64,000 nt of DNA from Chitinophaga sp. YR627 (GTDB taxonomy: Bacteria; Bacteroidota; Bacteroidia; Chitinophagales; Chitinophagaceae): assembly GCF_900114995.1 (NCBI RefSeq), contig NZ_FOUX01000005.1:248001-312000 (forward strand). Reading direction: 5' to 3'. The position numbers were made by a program, and so were the translations under genes. The notes below the pieces were generated by a model. That model was given only the letters and a program-made list of their open reading frames with translations, was not told the DNA's origin and did not search any database. Positions 33,185-40,698 of the stretch are shown piece by piece. Position 1 is the first letter of the stretch. Each line of letters starts with the position of its first letter.

Positions 33185-33221
33185 AAGTGCCGCCTGCAAA
33201 CCGGGTTTGCAGGCGGCACTT
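33185..33221. terminator. strong hairpin after norB
   Basis: AAGTGCCGCCTGCAAA (33185-33200) is the exact complement of 33206-33221 with a 5-base loop (16 bp). It lies 10 bases after the qNOR stop, between convergent genes. Confidence 0.75.
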
Positions 33222-33265
33222 CAATGTCTTCCTAAATCTTAATCCTTAATTATTCGCTCTTACTC

Positions 33266-33766
33266 CTACTCGTTTTTCTCTTCCACAACCTTTACTCCTT
33301 CTGCTGCCTTTTCATTAAATACCTCTGCTCCTATCGTATACTCAAACACCTTCTGTTGTTTGTATTCGACGAAGCCGGTCTTAACGTAAAATGCATGTGA
33401 CCCTTCTCTGATCACATTACTGCGCACACGCAGCTTTTCAATGTTTCTTTCAGCAGACCATTTTTTGGCCTTCTCAACCAGCAATCTGCCAATACCTTTT
33501 CCAAGAGTATTACGGGATACTACCAGTCCGCCGATTTCGCAGAACGGACCTGATTCGAGACGAATGGTATAGCATACATGGATCCATCCTAAAACGGTCT
33601 CTCCACTAACTGCGACATAGGCCACATCACAGATACTTTTGTCAATAGCCTGGATGTAAGTAATAGTGTCTTTCACTGTCGAGGGGTAACCTAATTCTGC
33701 TGATAAAGCTGCAACCTGCGCTGCGTCCTTTACAGACACATGCCGGACATAAATCGCACCGTTCAT
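33266..33766 (-). CDS. GNAT family acetyltransferase
   Basis: The 166-residue protein is a single GNAT domain: VRHVSVKDAAQVAALSAEL, the acetyl-CoA loop GLVVSRNTLGKGIGRLLVEKA (Q/RxxGxG-like) and SHAFYVKTGFVEYKQQKVF. Its C-terminus has about 15 extra charged residues. Substrate unknown. Monocistronic, facing the NO-island terminator. Confidence 0.88.
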   Translation of the reverse strand: MNGAIYVRHVSVKDAAQVAALSAELGYPSTVKDTITYIQAIDKSICDVAYVAVSGETVLGWIHVCYTIRLESGPFCEIGGLVVSRNTLGKGIGRLLVEKAKKWSAERNIEKLRVRSNVIREGSHAFYVKTGFVEYKQQKVFEYTIGAEVFNEKAAEGVKVVEEKNE

Positions 33767-33880
33767 TTACTGCTTATTTACCTTAAATAAAATTTCAATA
33801 TAATTGAATGGAATAAAAGTAATCATTTTCATGCTTGGCATGGCATATTTATTGGAGATAATTATATCAAAAATAGTGCT

Positions 33881-34192
33881 ATGGAAACGACACATGAGAT
33901 TAAAATTATTTCTGTTGATTACAATTCACCCGAAATGCCAGACGCAGTAAAAAAATATAAACCCGTCATGTTACAGGATGGAAACGAGTACTGCTGCTTC
34001 ATTGGCGAAAGACCCGAATATGGAATCTATGGATGTGGCGAAACGCCCGAGCTGGCCATTATGCACTGGAATCAGAAATACCTCCAGAAAACCGTTGAAG
34101 GCGCATTGTTCTCTACTAAAAAACCTATACTGGAACAAGTAGATAATACCGAGATCGTGAAAGCCTATCGCTACCGCAGCGTGTCCAATTAA
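33881..34192 (+). CDS. small hypothetical protein, 103 residues
   Basis: The protein (METTHEIKIISVDYNSPEMP...) is soluble, with no signal peptide or membrane helix. It contains a cluster of Cys/Tyr/Gly (NEYCCFIGERPEYGIYGCGE), then a helix (TPELAIMHWNQKYLQKTVEG). It gives no family match by eye. Upstream sequence is AT-rich with no clear promoter. It may be co-transcribed with the DinB-like gene that starts 52 bases after its stop. Confidence 0.6.
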   Translation: METTHEIKIISVDYNSPEMPDAVKKYKPVMLQDGNEYCCFIGERPEYGIYGCGETPELAIMHWNQKYLQKTVEGALFSTKKPILEQVDNTEIVKAYRYRSVSN

Positions 34193-34244
34193 TGCAACAT
34201 CCCGTAGAAAAAGAAGTATCTTGCATAAAGGTATTATCTTATAT

Positions 34245-34694
34245 ATGACTACAATAACAACACTAAGGCAGTTATTCAACCGGGATCTTAACAAGCTCAG
34301 GACAGAAATTTCCGCTTATCAGCATGAGCCTGCTCTATGGACAATTGATGCCAACATTGCAAACTCCGCAGGAAATCTTTGCTTACATCTGATAGGAAAT
34401 ATCAATACATTCATCGGACTCCATTTAGGACAGTCGGGTTATGTGCGCGACAGGGATGCAGAATTCTCCCTGAAGAATGTTCCGCGCGCTGAATTGTTGC
34501 AAAAGATAGAAAACACTATTGCTATCGTGGACAAAACATTGTCTGCATTGCCACCAGCAAGACTGGAGCAGGAATATCCTATTGAGGTATTTGAAGCAAA
34601 GCAAACCACCGGCTTTATGTTGATCCATCTGGCCACCCATTTAACGTATCACCTGGGCCAGATCAACTATCACAGAAGATTACTGGACCGGTAA
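34245..34694 (+). CDS. DinB-like / DUF1572 four-helix protein
   Basis: The 149-residue protein (start ATG at 34245; a TTG at 34221 would add eight) has the DinB/YfiT fold pattern: an N-terminal helix, then LCLHLIGNINTFIGLHLG with a metal-binding His, and LIHLATHLTYHLGQINYHRRLL with the other two histidines. The family includes thiol transferases such as bacillithiol S-transferases; some members are without known activity. Cytoplasmic. Confidence 0.82.
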   Translation: MTTITTLRQLFNRDLNKLRTEISAYQHEPALWTIDANIANSAGNLCLHLIGNINTFIGLHLGQSGYVRDRDAEFSLKNVPRAELLQKIENTIAIVDKTLSALPPARLEQEYPIEVFEAKQTTGFMLIHLATHLTYHLGQINYHRRLLDR

Positions 34695-34696
34695 CA

Positions 34697-35059
34697 TTAT
34701 TTCTTTCCTGCGAATATGATCTTATTATAAAAAGGATCGTTCACTGTCACTAATAAAATGGAAGGATCATAGAATGCTTCTTCCAGTCCGGGACGGTTAT
34801 ATTTATATTGCTTATCGATCAGTAACTGATGATAAGCACGCAGGTCTGCAAATTCATCCACATATACGGAGGCACCCGGACTGGCATCGCCATGATGTTC
34901 GGAGAGATGCAATATGATATCTCTCATGGAAAGCTGCAGGTAAAAAGGTGTGTCTGCAGGCCTATGCTCCCAGTCCACCTGGAAGCCCAACCAGTCAACA
35001 TAGAACTCCATGGCTTTGGCGTAATCGAAAGCGCGGAGAACAGGTTTAACAATTGACAT
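34697..35059 (-). CDS. glyoxalase/bleomycin-resistance (VOC) family protein
   Basis: The 120-residue protein is a single VOC unit: SIVKPVLRAFDYAKAMEFYVDWLGFQVDW, LHLSEHHGDASPGASVYV and FYDPSILLVTVNDPFYNKI. It resembles bleomycin-binding and DUF-type glyoxalase-superfamily proteins of Bacteroidota. Ligand unknown. (Segments are shown separately; the first covers residues 2-30.) It is convergent with the DinB-like gene, with stop codons 2 bases apart. Confidence 0.82.
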   Translation of the reverse strand: MSIVKPVLRAFDYAKAMEFYVDWLGFQVDWEHRPADTPFYLQLSMRDIILHLSEHHGDASPGASVYVDEFADLRAYHQLLIDKQYKYNRPGLEEAFYDPSILLVTVNDPFYNKIIFAGKK

Positions 35060-35255
35060 ACTTATATGATGTTAGAATTGATAATTAAGAGAGATACGCG
35101 CTGTCAGTTACTTTTAATTAGCCACTTCTCCGGCTTGTCCCCTATGTTATATTAGAAACGCAGCACACAGATGCAACATTTTAATACAGTAAGCGCGAAT
35201 ATAACAACAACTGCTGCTTCAGTAATCAGTAACTGCAAACACAACGACTGCTCAT

Positions 35256-36017
35256 TTACCAGAAATTCCCCGATCTATAAAACTCCCCTGGCGTCTTACC
35301 CGTAAATGCCTTGAAATCCTTGATGAAATGCGCCTGATCAAAATACCCCGCATCATAAGCAGTCTCTGTCAGGGTAGCATCATTTGACCTGGCAATAAGT
35401 GATCTCAATCTTACTATAGCAGCAAATTGTTTGGGTGTAGCACCCGTAATACGGCGGAATCTTTTCTCAAAAGCATCCTGACTGATATGTAAATGACTTA
35501 GCAGCGCTTTGATCCGGACGTTGCCATTAAGCTCGCGGATCTGTCCGATAGCGGTATGCACCAGCAGGTCCGGTGCCGACTGTTTCCATAATGTCAACAG
35601 GAATTCCTGTATCCGATGAACGGCATTTGCATGATCAGTTGCTTCCGCTAATTGTTCACTGATGTCGTTCAATATTTGTTTATCGATAAAATTATCGAGT
35701 GCCGCAGATGCGCCAAATAGTTCATGTAATGGCGCTTTAAAAAATGCAGCGGCGCCATCTTCACGAAACACCACCAGCAGATTAGCGGTATGGCTTGCAT
35801 ATGATAAAGAACGGGATGTTTTACGGAGACCGGCTATAACCGCTGAAGGTAAGGTACCATAATCACTGGCAGCCACACTGCCTTTCAGACAGAATGCCAT
35901 CACCAGCGAAGTATCGGGTAATACCTCATTCTGCAGGGCATGTTCACTTTCAATGATCATAATCGACCTGATGAAAGGCAGTAAGAGAGCTACCGGCTTG
36001 TATTGTTCAATATGCAT
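35256..36017 (-). CDS. AraC-family transcription regulator (DUF6597-type N-terminus)
   Basis: The 253-residue protein has an N-terminal ligand-type domain (about 1-150, starting MHIEQYKPVALLLPFIRSIM, cupin-like). A C-terminal AraC HTH pair follows (about 165-250: HLHISQDAFEKRFRRITGAT, PKQFAAIVRLRSLI, AYDAGYFDQAHFIKDFKAFTG). It likely controls the adjacent DUF3817 / cytochrome-b-like pair or itself; no operator was identified. Confidence 0.9.
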   Translation of the reverse strand: MHIEQYKPVALLLPFIRSIMIIESEHALQNEVLPDTSLVMAFCLKGSVAASDYGTLPSAVIAGLRKTSRSLSYASHTANLLVVFREDGAAAFFKAPLHELFGASAALDNFIDKQILNDISEQLAEATDHANAVHRIQEFLLTLWKQSAPDLLVHTAIGQIRELNGNVRIKALLSHLHISQDAFEKRFRRITGATPKQFAAIVRLRSLIARSNDATLTETAYDAGYFDQAHFIKDFKAFTGKTPGEFYRSGNFW

Positions 36018-36043
36018 AGTGGCAGGCTATACACAAATATAAG

Positions 36044-36349
36044 CTATTCCATCTTGCGCAGAATACGGTGATCGATATAGAAAGTGCCGAAAGGGATCAT
36101 ACAGGCCAGTAATACCTTCCAGGTGATATCTGTAAACTTCCACTTGTATTCAATACCCACACTTAACGCATTGATCACAAATATCACAAAGAAGAACCCG
36201 TGTATCGGTCCCATGATCTTTACCATCGAAGGATTATCCGCTGCATATTTCATGGGCATCGCAATACCGATTAACACCAACAAAGAAATTCCTTCCAGAA
36301 AACCGATCACTCTCAACCGGCCCAGTTTTGTACGAAATAAATGCATCAT
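36044..36349 (-). CDS. DUF3817 membrane protein
   Basis: The protein (101 residues from the ATG at 36349, three bases after the previous stop; the frame extends to 36400) has three membrane helices and the DUF3817 pattern: LRVIGFLEGISLLVLIGIAM, PMKY, MVKIMGPIHGFFFVIFVINA and a final helix with ACMIPFGTFYIDHRILR. The family is inner-membrane and of unknown function, sometimes called integral membrane protein YdzA-like. Co-transcribed with the gene upstream. Confidence 0.82.
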   Translation of the reverse strand: MMHLFRTKLGRLRVIGFLEGISLLVLIGIAMPMKYAADNPSMVKIMGPIHGFFFVIFVINALSVGIEYKWKFTDITWKVLLACMIPFGTFYIDHRILRKME

Positions 36350-36351
36350 CT

Positions 36352-36816
36352 TTAAAATGTTCTTAAGTATGGCCGGTGCGCCAGGGGCGAAAAAGGCCAT
36401 GGTATAGCAATGAAAATTATGAGCAGTCCTGCCAGAAACAATAAAGCCATTGTCCGGAACTTCCCCTGGTCAGTCTCCATGCGCTTTGCAACAGAAGAAC
36501 CGATAGTAATGACGATCACGCCCGTTGTCATCAACAGTACATGCAGTAATCCGAAAAAGCGGTAATCAGCCTGCGCGATCGCTTCGCGATAATGCGACCT
36601 GAAATAAGTAACCAGGGGACTATTAAAATAAAGCACATAGCCGATAGCGAGTTGTATATGCGCAATCGTGGCGGTAAGATGTCTGATCGTATTATCAGTA
36701 CTAGTAAAGGGAAGTTTGTTGACCCAGGCCCGGAAACTCCTTCCGATGGCAAACAGCAGACTGATAACCACCATCCACCGGAAAAAAGAATGCAACAGCA
36801 ACAAAGAAAAATACAT
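36352..36816 (-). CDS. cytochrome-b-like four-helix membrane protein
   Basis: The 154-residue protein has four membrane helices, with histidines in helix 1 (LLHSFFRWMVVISLLFAIGR), helix 2 (HLTATIAHIQLAIGYVLYF) and helix 3 (FGLLHVLLMTTGVIVITIG). This arrangement is typical of small Bacteroidota proteins annotated as cytochrome B-like. Haem binding is possible but unproven. The C-terminal residues overlap the long form of the DUF3817 gene, so the pair forms a two-gene unit. Confidence 0.75.
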   Translation of the reverse strand: MYFSLLLLHSFFRWMVVISLLFAIGRSFRAWVNKLPFTSTDNTIRHLTATIAHIQLAIGYVLYFNSPLVTYFRSHYREAIAQADYRFFGLLHVLLMTTGVIVITIGSSVAKRMETDQGKFRTMALLFLAGLLIIFIAIPWPFSPLAHRPYLRTF

Positions 36817-36881
36817 CGGTATCGTTTGTCCGCAAAGCTCTGCCGAAAAGCAAAGATCCTTTAGGACATACAGCGCGTCAT

Positions 36882-37787
36882 TTAGGACATTTTGATCATT
36901 TTCCGGAATTCCGTGGGCGTCACGCCTTCATAACGTTTGAACAAACGGGTAAAATAAGACTGGTCCTCAAACCCTACCTGTAAGGCGACTTCACTGATAG
37001 GACTATCTAACTGGCTGAGCAGGACTTTTGCTTCCATGACGATGGCTTCATCGATCCATTTGGCTGGTGACTTACTCGTCATCGTTCTGACCGATTTATT
37101 GAGATGACTGGGAGAAACATTGAGCAATGCGGCATAATCGCTCACCAGGTGCCTTGTCCGGGCATGCTGGAACACCATCTCACGGAACCGGTTGGTAATA
37201 TCGGAAGCACTATGAGGGTGATTAGGACGTAAAGGCTGATAAGCCCTGTTCACTTCACAGAGCAGCGCCACCAGGTTAGGCTGCAGAATATCCAGCTGCT
37301 GTACGCCATGTTCCATATATTCTGTAACAATACGGCTGAAGAGATGCAGGACATACGCCGAGGTCCGTTCATCCAGGCATATACGGGGATTCCCCCATAC
37401 TTTCAGGAACTCAAACGCTTTCAGTAATTCACTGTTCCCATATTTACCCAACAGCATGTCATCATGAAAATTGCAGATATACCCCTCATTTTCATCATCC
37501 TCCCCAAAAGAAAACACCTGTCCTGCCGGAACAAATAACATTTCATCCCTGCCAATCGTGTATATTTCACTGCCAATCTTCATGGTTGCTGTACCCGCCG
37601 TCAGATAAAGACAGGAGTGTGTGGCGGACCGGGAAGGTGGCACCGCCTGCTTCACATGCCGGTACATATCTTCCAGTCTGCAGGCCAGAAACCGCGTCAG
37701 ATCCCCTTTCAGCAAGGCATCCAGCTCAGTGGAAGGCATAAAACGGGAGGTAAAGGTCCGGGCATCATATACCTTGATCTCATTCAT
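36882..37787 (-). CDS. AraC-family transcription regulator
   Basis: The 301-residue protein has a cupin-type N-terminal sensor (about 50-130: CLYLTAGTATMKIGSEIYTI, DEMLFVPAGQVFSFGEDDE) and a C-terminal AraC double HTH (about 205-300: LVSDYAALLNVSPSHLNKSV, KVLLSQLDSPISEVALQVGF, EDQSYFTRLFKRYEGVTPTE). It is divergent from the PP2C-PNK-Thg1 operon, with 98 bases between start codons. It could therefore control that operon; direct repeats TTTTACAC (37831, 37850) lie between them. Confidence 0.9.
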   Translation of the reverse strand: MNEIKVYDARTFTSRFMPSTELDALLKGDLTRFLACRLEDMYRHVKQAVPPSRSATHSCLYLTAGTATMKIGSEIYTIGRDEMLFVPAGQVFSFGEDDENEGYICNFHDDMLLGKYGNSELLKAFEFLKVWGNPRICLDERTSAYVLHLFSRIVTEYMEHGVQQLDILQPNLVALLCEVNRAYQPLRPNHPHSASDITNRFREMVFQHARTRHLVSDYAALLNVSPSHLNKSVRTMTSKSPAKWIDEAIVMEAKVLLSQLDSPISEVALQVGFEDQSYFTRLFKRYEGVTPTEFRKMIKMS

Positions 37788-37868
37788 TATGAAAGACTAA
37801 AGGAAGGTAGACGAACGGGCTGACAGAATATTTTACACACGTTAAAAAATTTTACACGCAGGAATCAT

Positions 37869-37876
37869 TATTTTTG
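37869..37876 (+). promoter_or_regulatory. -7 element of the PP2C-PNK-Thg1 operon
   Basis: TATTTTTG matches TAnnTTTG and lies 9 bases before the ATG at 37886, giving an almost leaderless transcript. TTTTACAC occurs as direct repeats at 37831-37838 and 37850-37857 (19 bases apart) and may be an activator site in place of a -33. Confidence 0.5.
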
Positions 37877-37885
37877 TGCCTCTCT

Positions 37886-38617
37886 ATGAATATCTATACC
37901 ACGCTGCAAAGAGGAACATATCATCTTAACAATTGTGAGGATTACCTTTTCCATGGCAATATTAACCCGCATACGTTTGTCGCTGCAGTGATGGATGGCT
38001 GTACCATGGGTACTGATAGCTATCTCATTTCTACATTGACAGGCAAGCTGTTACGGAAAATTGTCAAGGCAAAGGGATATGATGATCTGCGCTCGCTGGT
38101 CAATATTTCTCCGGAAGAACACCTCCAGGACATCACCCGCCAGCTGTTTGCCGAACTAAACAACCTCCGGAACCAGATACAACTGGACAGAAATGAGCTG
38201 CTGACCACCCTCCTGCTGATGGTAGCCGATTATAAGGCTGACAAAGCCATCCTGCTTGTGATCGGGGACGGGGCTATCAGTATTAACGGACATGTCAGCA
38301 TCTTCGACCGGGATAATAAACCCGATTACATCGGTTATCACCTCTCCGAGCATTTCGACAGCTGGTACCAGCGTCAGTATCGCATGGCATTCAGTAACTT
38401 ACTGGATATCAGTCTCGCCACAGACGGCATCACCAGTTTTAAACCTTTCAATCCGGCAGTAGCCCCGATAGACGCTATCCGTTTCCTGCTGATGGACCAG
38501 GAGAAGTCTGAATCGGATGAAATGCTGAATATGAAATGTAAAACACTGGAGCACGTATACGGCATGCTACCCACGGATGATCTGGCAATTGTCAGATTTC
38601 TCCGTAAAAATGGCTGA
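37886..38617 (+). CDS. PP2C-like protein phosphatase
   Basis: The protein (243 residues from the ATG at 37886; a TTG at 37874 lies inside the promoter) shows PP2C metal-site motifs: NCEDYLF (16-22), AAVMDGCTMG with Asp37, LLVIGDGAISI, SLATDGITSF and a final TDDLAIVRF. It should be a Mn/Mg-dependent phosphatase in the cytoplasm. It heads a three-gene operon with a polynucleotide-kinase-like P-loop gene (43 bases downstream) and a Thg1 gene. That suggests an RNA-related or signalling phosphate substrate rather than a classical Ser/Thr protein target; this is inference. Confidence 0.82.
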   Translation: MNIYTTLQRGTYHLNNCEDYLFHGNINPHTFVAAVMDGCTMGTDSYLISTLTGKLLRKIVKAKGYDDLRSLVNISPEEHLQDITRQLFAELNNLRNQIQLDRNELLTTLLLMVADYKADKAILLVIGDGAISINGHVSIFDRDNKPDYIGYHLSEHFDSWYQRQYRMAFSNLLDISLATDGITSFKPFNPAVAPIDAIRFLLMDQEKSESDEMLNMKCKTLEHVYGMLPTDDLAIVRFLRKNG

Positions 38618-38659
38618 TGCGCCACTTTTACCTATCTTCGCCGCCCCAAAACCTATACC

Positions 38660-39106
38660 ATGGAAGCGATTATTTTCTGTGGGATACAGGCTACCGGTAA
38701 AACCGGCTTTTATAAAGAACATTTCCTGCAGACCCACATAAGGATCTCGCTCGACCTGCTGAAAAGCCGTTACAGGGAAGACCTGTTTCTCGAAGCATGT
38801 TTCAAAGGCAGCCAACCCTTTGTTGTTGACAATACTAACCCCGGCAAAGCGGAAAGAGAAAAATATATATCCCTTGCCAGACAGCACAAATTCAAAGTGA
38901 AAGGATATTATTTCCAGTCCAGACTTGAAGAAGCGCTGGAAAGGAACAGCCTGCGTACCGGCAAAGCCCTGGTACCGAAAATCGGCGTATTGAACACTTA
39001 CAAAAAACTGGAAATACCCAGCCTGGAAGAAGGTTTCGACGAACTCTATTACGTCATGTTAGACACAAATGGTTTTACAATTAAAGCCTGGGATCATGAA
39101 ATTTGA
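38660..39106 (+). CDS. polynucleotide-kinase-like P-loop protein
   Basis: The 148-residue protein has Walker A GIQATGKT (8-15). The substrate/B-region reads FVVDNTNPGKAEREKYISLA, and the lid reads RTGKALVPKIGVLNTYKKLE, ending LEEGFDEL. These are signatures of the T4-Pnkp-like kinase family that phosphorylates 5'-OH ends of nucleic acids; related AAA_33 kinases act on small molecules. The minimal size corresponds to a kinase domain alone. The Thg1 gene starts 11 bases before its stop, so the two are translationally coupled. Confidence 0.8.
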   Translation: MEAIIFCGIQATGKTGFYKEHFLQTHIRISLDLLKSRYREDLFLEACFKGSQPFVVDNTNPGKAEREKYISLARQHKFKVKGYYFQSRLEEALERNSLRTGKALVPKIGVLNTYKKLEIPSLEEGFDELYYVMLDTNGFTIKAWDHEI

Positions 39107-39863
39107 TGAACTGGATAGCAAAATGCGCATCTATGAAACCGCGCATGACAAGATCGTACTGCCGGGCATGTACATGGTAGCCCGTATCGATGGCAGAGGA
39201 TTCACCAAACTTACAAAGGAAACACATCCCTTTGAAGCTCCTTTTGATCCGCGCTTCAGAGATTATATGGTGGAAACCGTAAAACACCTCATGAACTGCG
39301 GATTTAATGTCGTATATGGCTATACGGAAAGCGACGAAATATCCCTGCTTTTTCACCTGGAAGAAGGCGCATTCGGTCGTAAACACCGTAAATACAACTC
39401 CATTCTCGCAGGAGAAACAAGCGCGAAATTCTCTTTGCAACTGGGTAGTCTGGCGGCATTTGACTGCCGTATCTGCGAATTGCCTAACCGGCAACTGGTG
39501 GTAGATTATTTCAGATGGAGGAATGAAGATGCACATCGTAACTCACTGAATGCACACTGCTACTGGCAACTGCGTAAGGACAACCACACGCGCCAGAGCG
39601 CTACTGATACGATTGGAAAAATGAGTACGGCAGATAAGAATGAACTGCTGTTCCGTTATAATATCAATTTTAATGATCTGCCGTCCTGGCAAAAAAGAGG
39701 GATCGGTATTTACTGGGCAGAAATGGAGAAAGCCGGTGTCAATCCGAAAACAGGAGAACAGGTAGTCGTGAAAAGAAGACAGTTGTATGTGAACCAGGAA
39801 CTACCGATAAAAGATGAGTACAACCGTTTTATACAGGAGATGATCGAACAAAGCGAGCAATAG
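39096..39863 (+). CDS. thg1: tRNA(His) guanylyltransferase Thg1-family 3'-5' polymerase
   Basis: The 255-residue protein (start ATG 39096; the frame runs back to 39069) has the Thg1 catalytic motifs ARIDGRGFTKLT with Asp32, and GYTESDEISLLF with Asp80/Glu81. The GRKHRKYNSILAGETSAKFS and DAHRNSLNAHCYW motifs are also typical. Thg1 and Thg1-like proteins add nucleotides in the 3'-to-5' direction to tRNA 5' ends; bacterial forms act in 5'-end repair of truncated tRNAs. With the upstream kinase (5'-phosphate supply) and phosphatase, an RNA end-repair pathway is plausible. Confidence 0.9.
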   Translation: MKFDELDSKMRIYETAHDKIVLPGMYMVARIDGRGFTKLTKETHPFEAPFDPRFRDYMVETVKHLMNCGFNVVYGYTESDEISLLFHLEEGAFGRKHRKYNSILAGETSAKFSLQLGSLAAFDCRICELPNRQLVVDYFRWRNEDAHRNSLNAHCYWQLRKDNHTRQSATDTIGKMSTADKNELLFRYNINFNDLPSWQKRGIGIYWAEMEKAGVNPKTGEQVVVKRRQLYVNQELPIKDEYNRFIQEMIEQSEQ

Positions 39864-39882
39864 GTCCGCCGTAATGTATAAA

Positions 39883-39917
39883 ACCATGCCCCGGTAAAAC
39901 GGGAAACGGGGCATGGT
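39883..39917. terminator. hairpin between convergent thg1 and EF-hand genes
   Basis: ACCATGCCCCG (39883-39893) pairs with CGGGGCATGGT (39907-39917), an 11-bp stem with a 13-base loop. It is located 20 bases after the Thg1 stop. Confidence 0.65.
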
Positions 39918-39930
39918 CCTTACGATCATT

Positions 39931-40227
39931 CTACTTTTTGCCAGCAGCTTCTCTCTTCTCCTTCTGGCTTTTTCTGTACGCTTTCAGTTCTTCTTTGTCA
40001 ATATATGAATCCTTGTTAGCGTCAATAGCATCAAATTTCTCTTTCAGATTAAATCTCCCCTTCTCCTGTTTGTCTGCCTCTGCCTTGCTGATCTTACCAT
40101 CGCCGTCAGTATCCAGTTTCTGGAACATACCTTCATGTTTTGGCTTAGGCTGCTGATCCTGTGCATATGTCTTAACAGTGCTCAGTGCTGTAAACAGTAT
40201 CGCGGCAACAAAAATTTTCTTCATCAT
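39931..40227 (-). CDS. secreted EF-hand protein
   Basis: The 98-residue protein has a signal peptide (about 1-22, ending KTYAQ) and two EF-hand loops: DTDGDGKISKAE (about 39-50) and DANKDSYIDKEE (about 67-78). Basic linkers and a Lys/Arg-rich tail follow. Such small secreted calmodulin-like proteins are common in Bacteroidota; calcium binding is expected, the partner is unknown. It has a long gene-free upstream region holding phased 10-bp repeats (40425). Confidence 0.85.
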   Translation of the reverse strand: MMKKIFVAAILFTALSTVKTYAQDQQPKPKHEGMFQKLDTDGDGKISKAEADKQEKGRFNLKEKFDAIDANKDSYIDKEELKAYRKSQKEKREAAGKK

Positions 40228-40424
40228 AATTGTGGGTTTTGGATTAAAATAATTTTGTTCGTTTATAGTGATATTCTTTGGAGCCGTTTTAATGGTTTAA
40301 GTTTAATGCAGCACAGGAGGCACATTTCTTATCTTCTGGCAACACGCCAGTAAACACAGCTTACAGAACCCAATACAGAAAAGGATTCCGGCAGGATATA
40401 CTCAAAAACAGGTGTGTAAAAGGC

Positions 40425-40464
40425 TTAACAGTATTTAACAGTAGTTAAAACTGCTTAACAGGCG
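40425..40464. repeat. four phased 10-bp repeats, TTAACAG core
   Basis: TTAACAGTAT, TTAACAGTAG, TTAAAACTGC and TTAACAGGCG follow each other at exactly 10-base intervals (40425, 40435, 40445, 40455), so one face of the helix is presented four times. They lie about 200 bases upstream of the EF-hand gene in a 471-base gene-free gap. Confidence 0.6.
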
Positions 40465-40518
40465 GGAGAAGGAAAAGTTAAGAATTAGAATGCAGCGGAG
40501 ATCGCTATATACAAACGT

Positions 40519-40559
40519 AAAGAGAAAGGCGCCCACTTATGGTGGACGCCTTTCTCTTT
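40519..40559. terminator. orphan long hairpin
   Basis: AAAGAGAAAGGCG (40519-40531) is the complement of 40547-40559, with an inner CCAC/GTGG stem. No gene ends directly at it. It lies in the gap between the EF-hand and antiporter genes and may end an unannotated transcript. Confidence 0.5.
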
Positions 40560-40698
40560 TATGGAAAATCTATTATAAGGTTATTCTGATGTAGTAAGCC
40601 TAATTCATTTAACCTGAGCCGCAAATGAGAATAAGCCCGTTTACTTTCCATTGATGACCATGGAGGTAACTCCTGATTCTTAATTGTTAATTCTTAAT

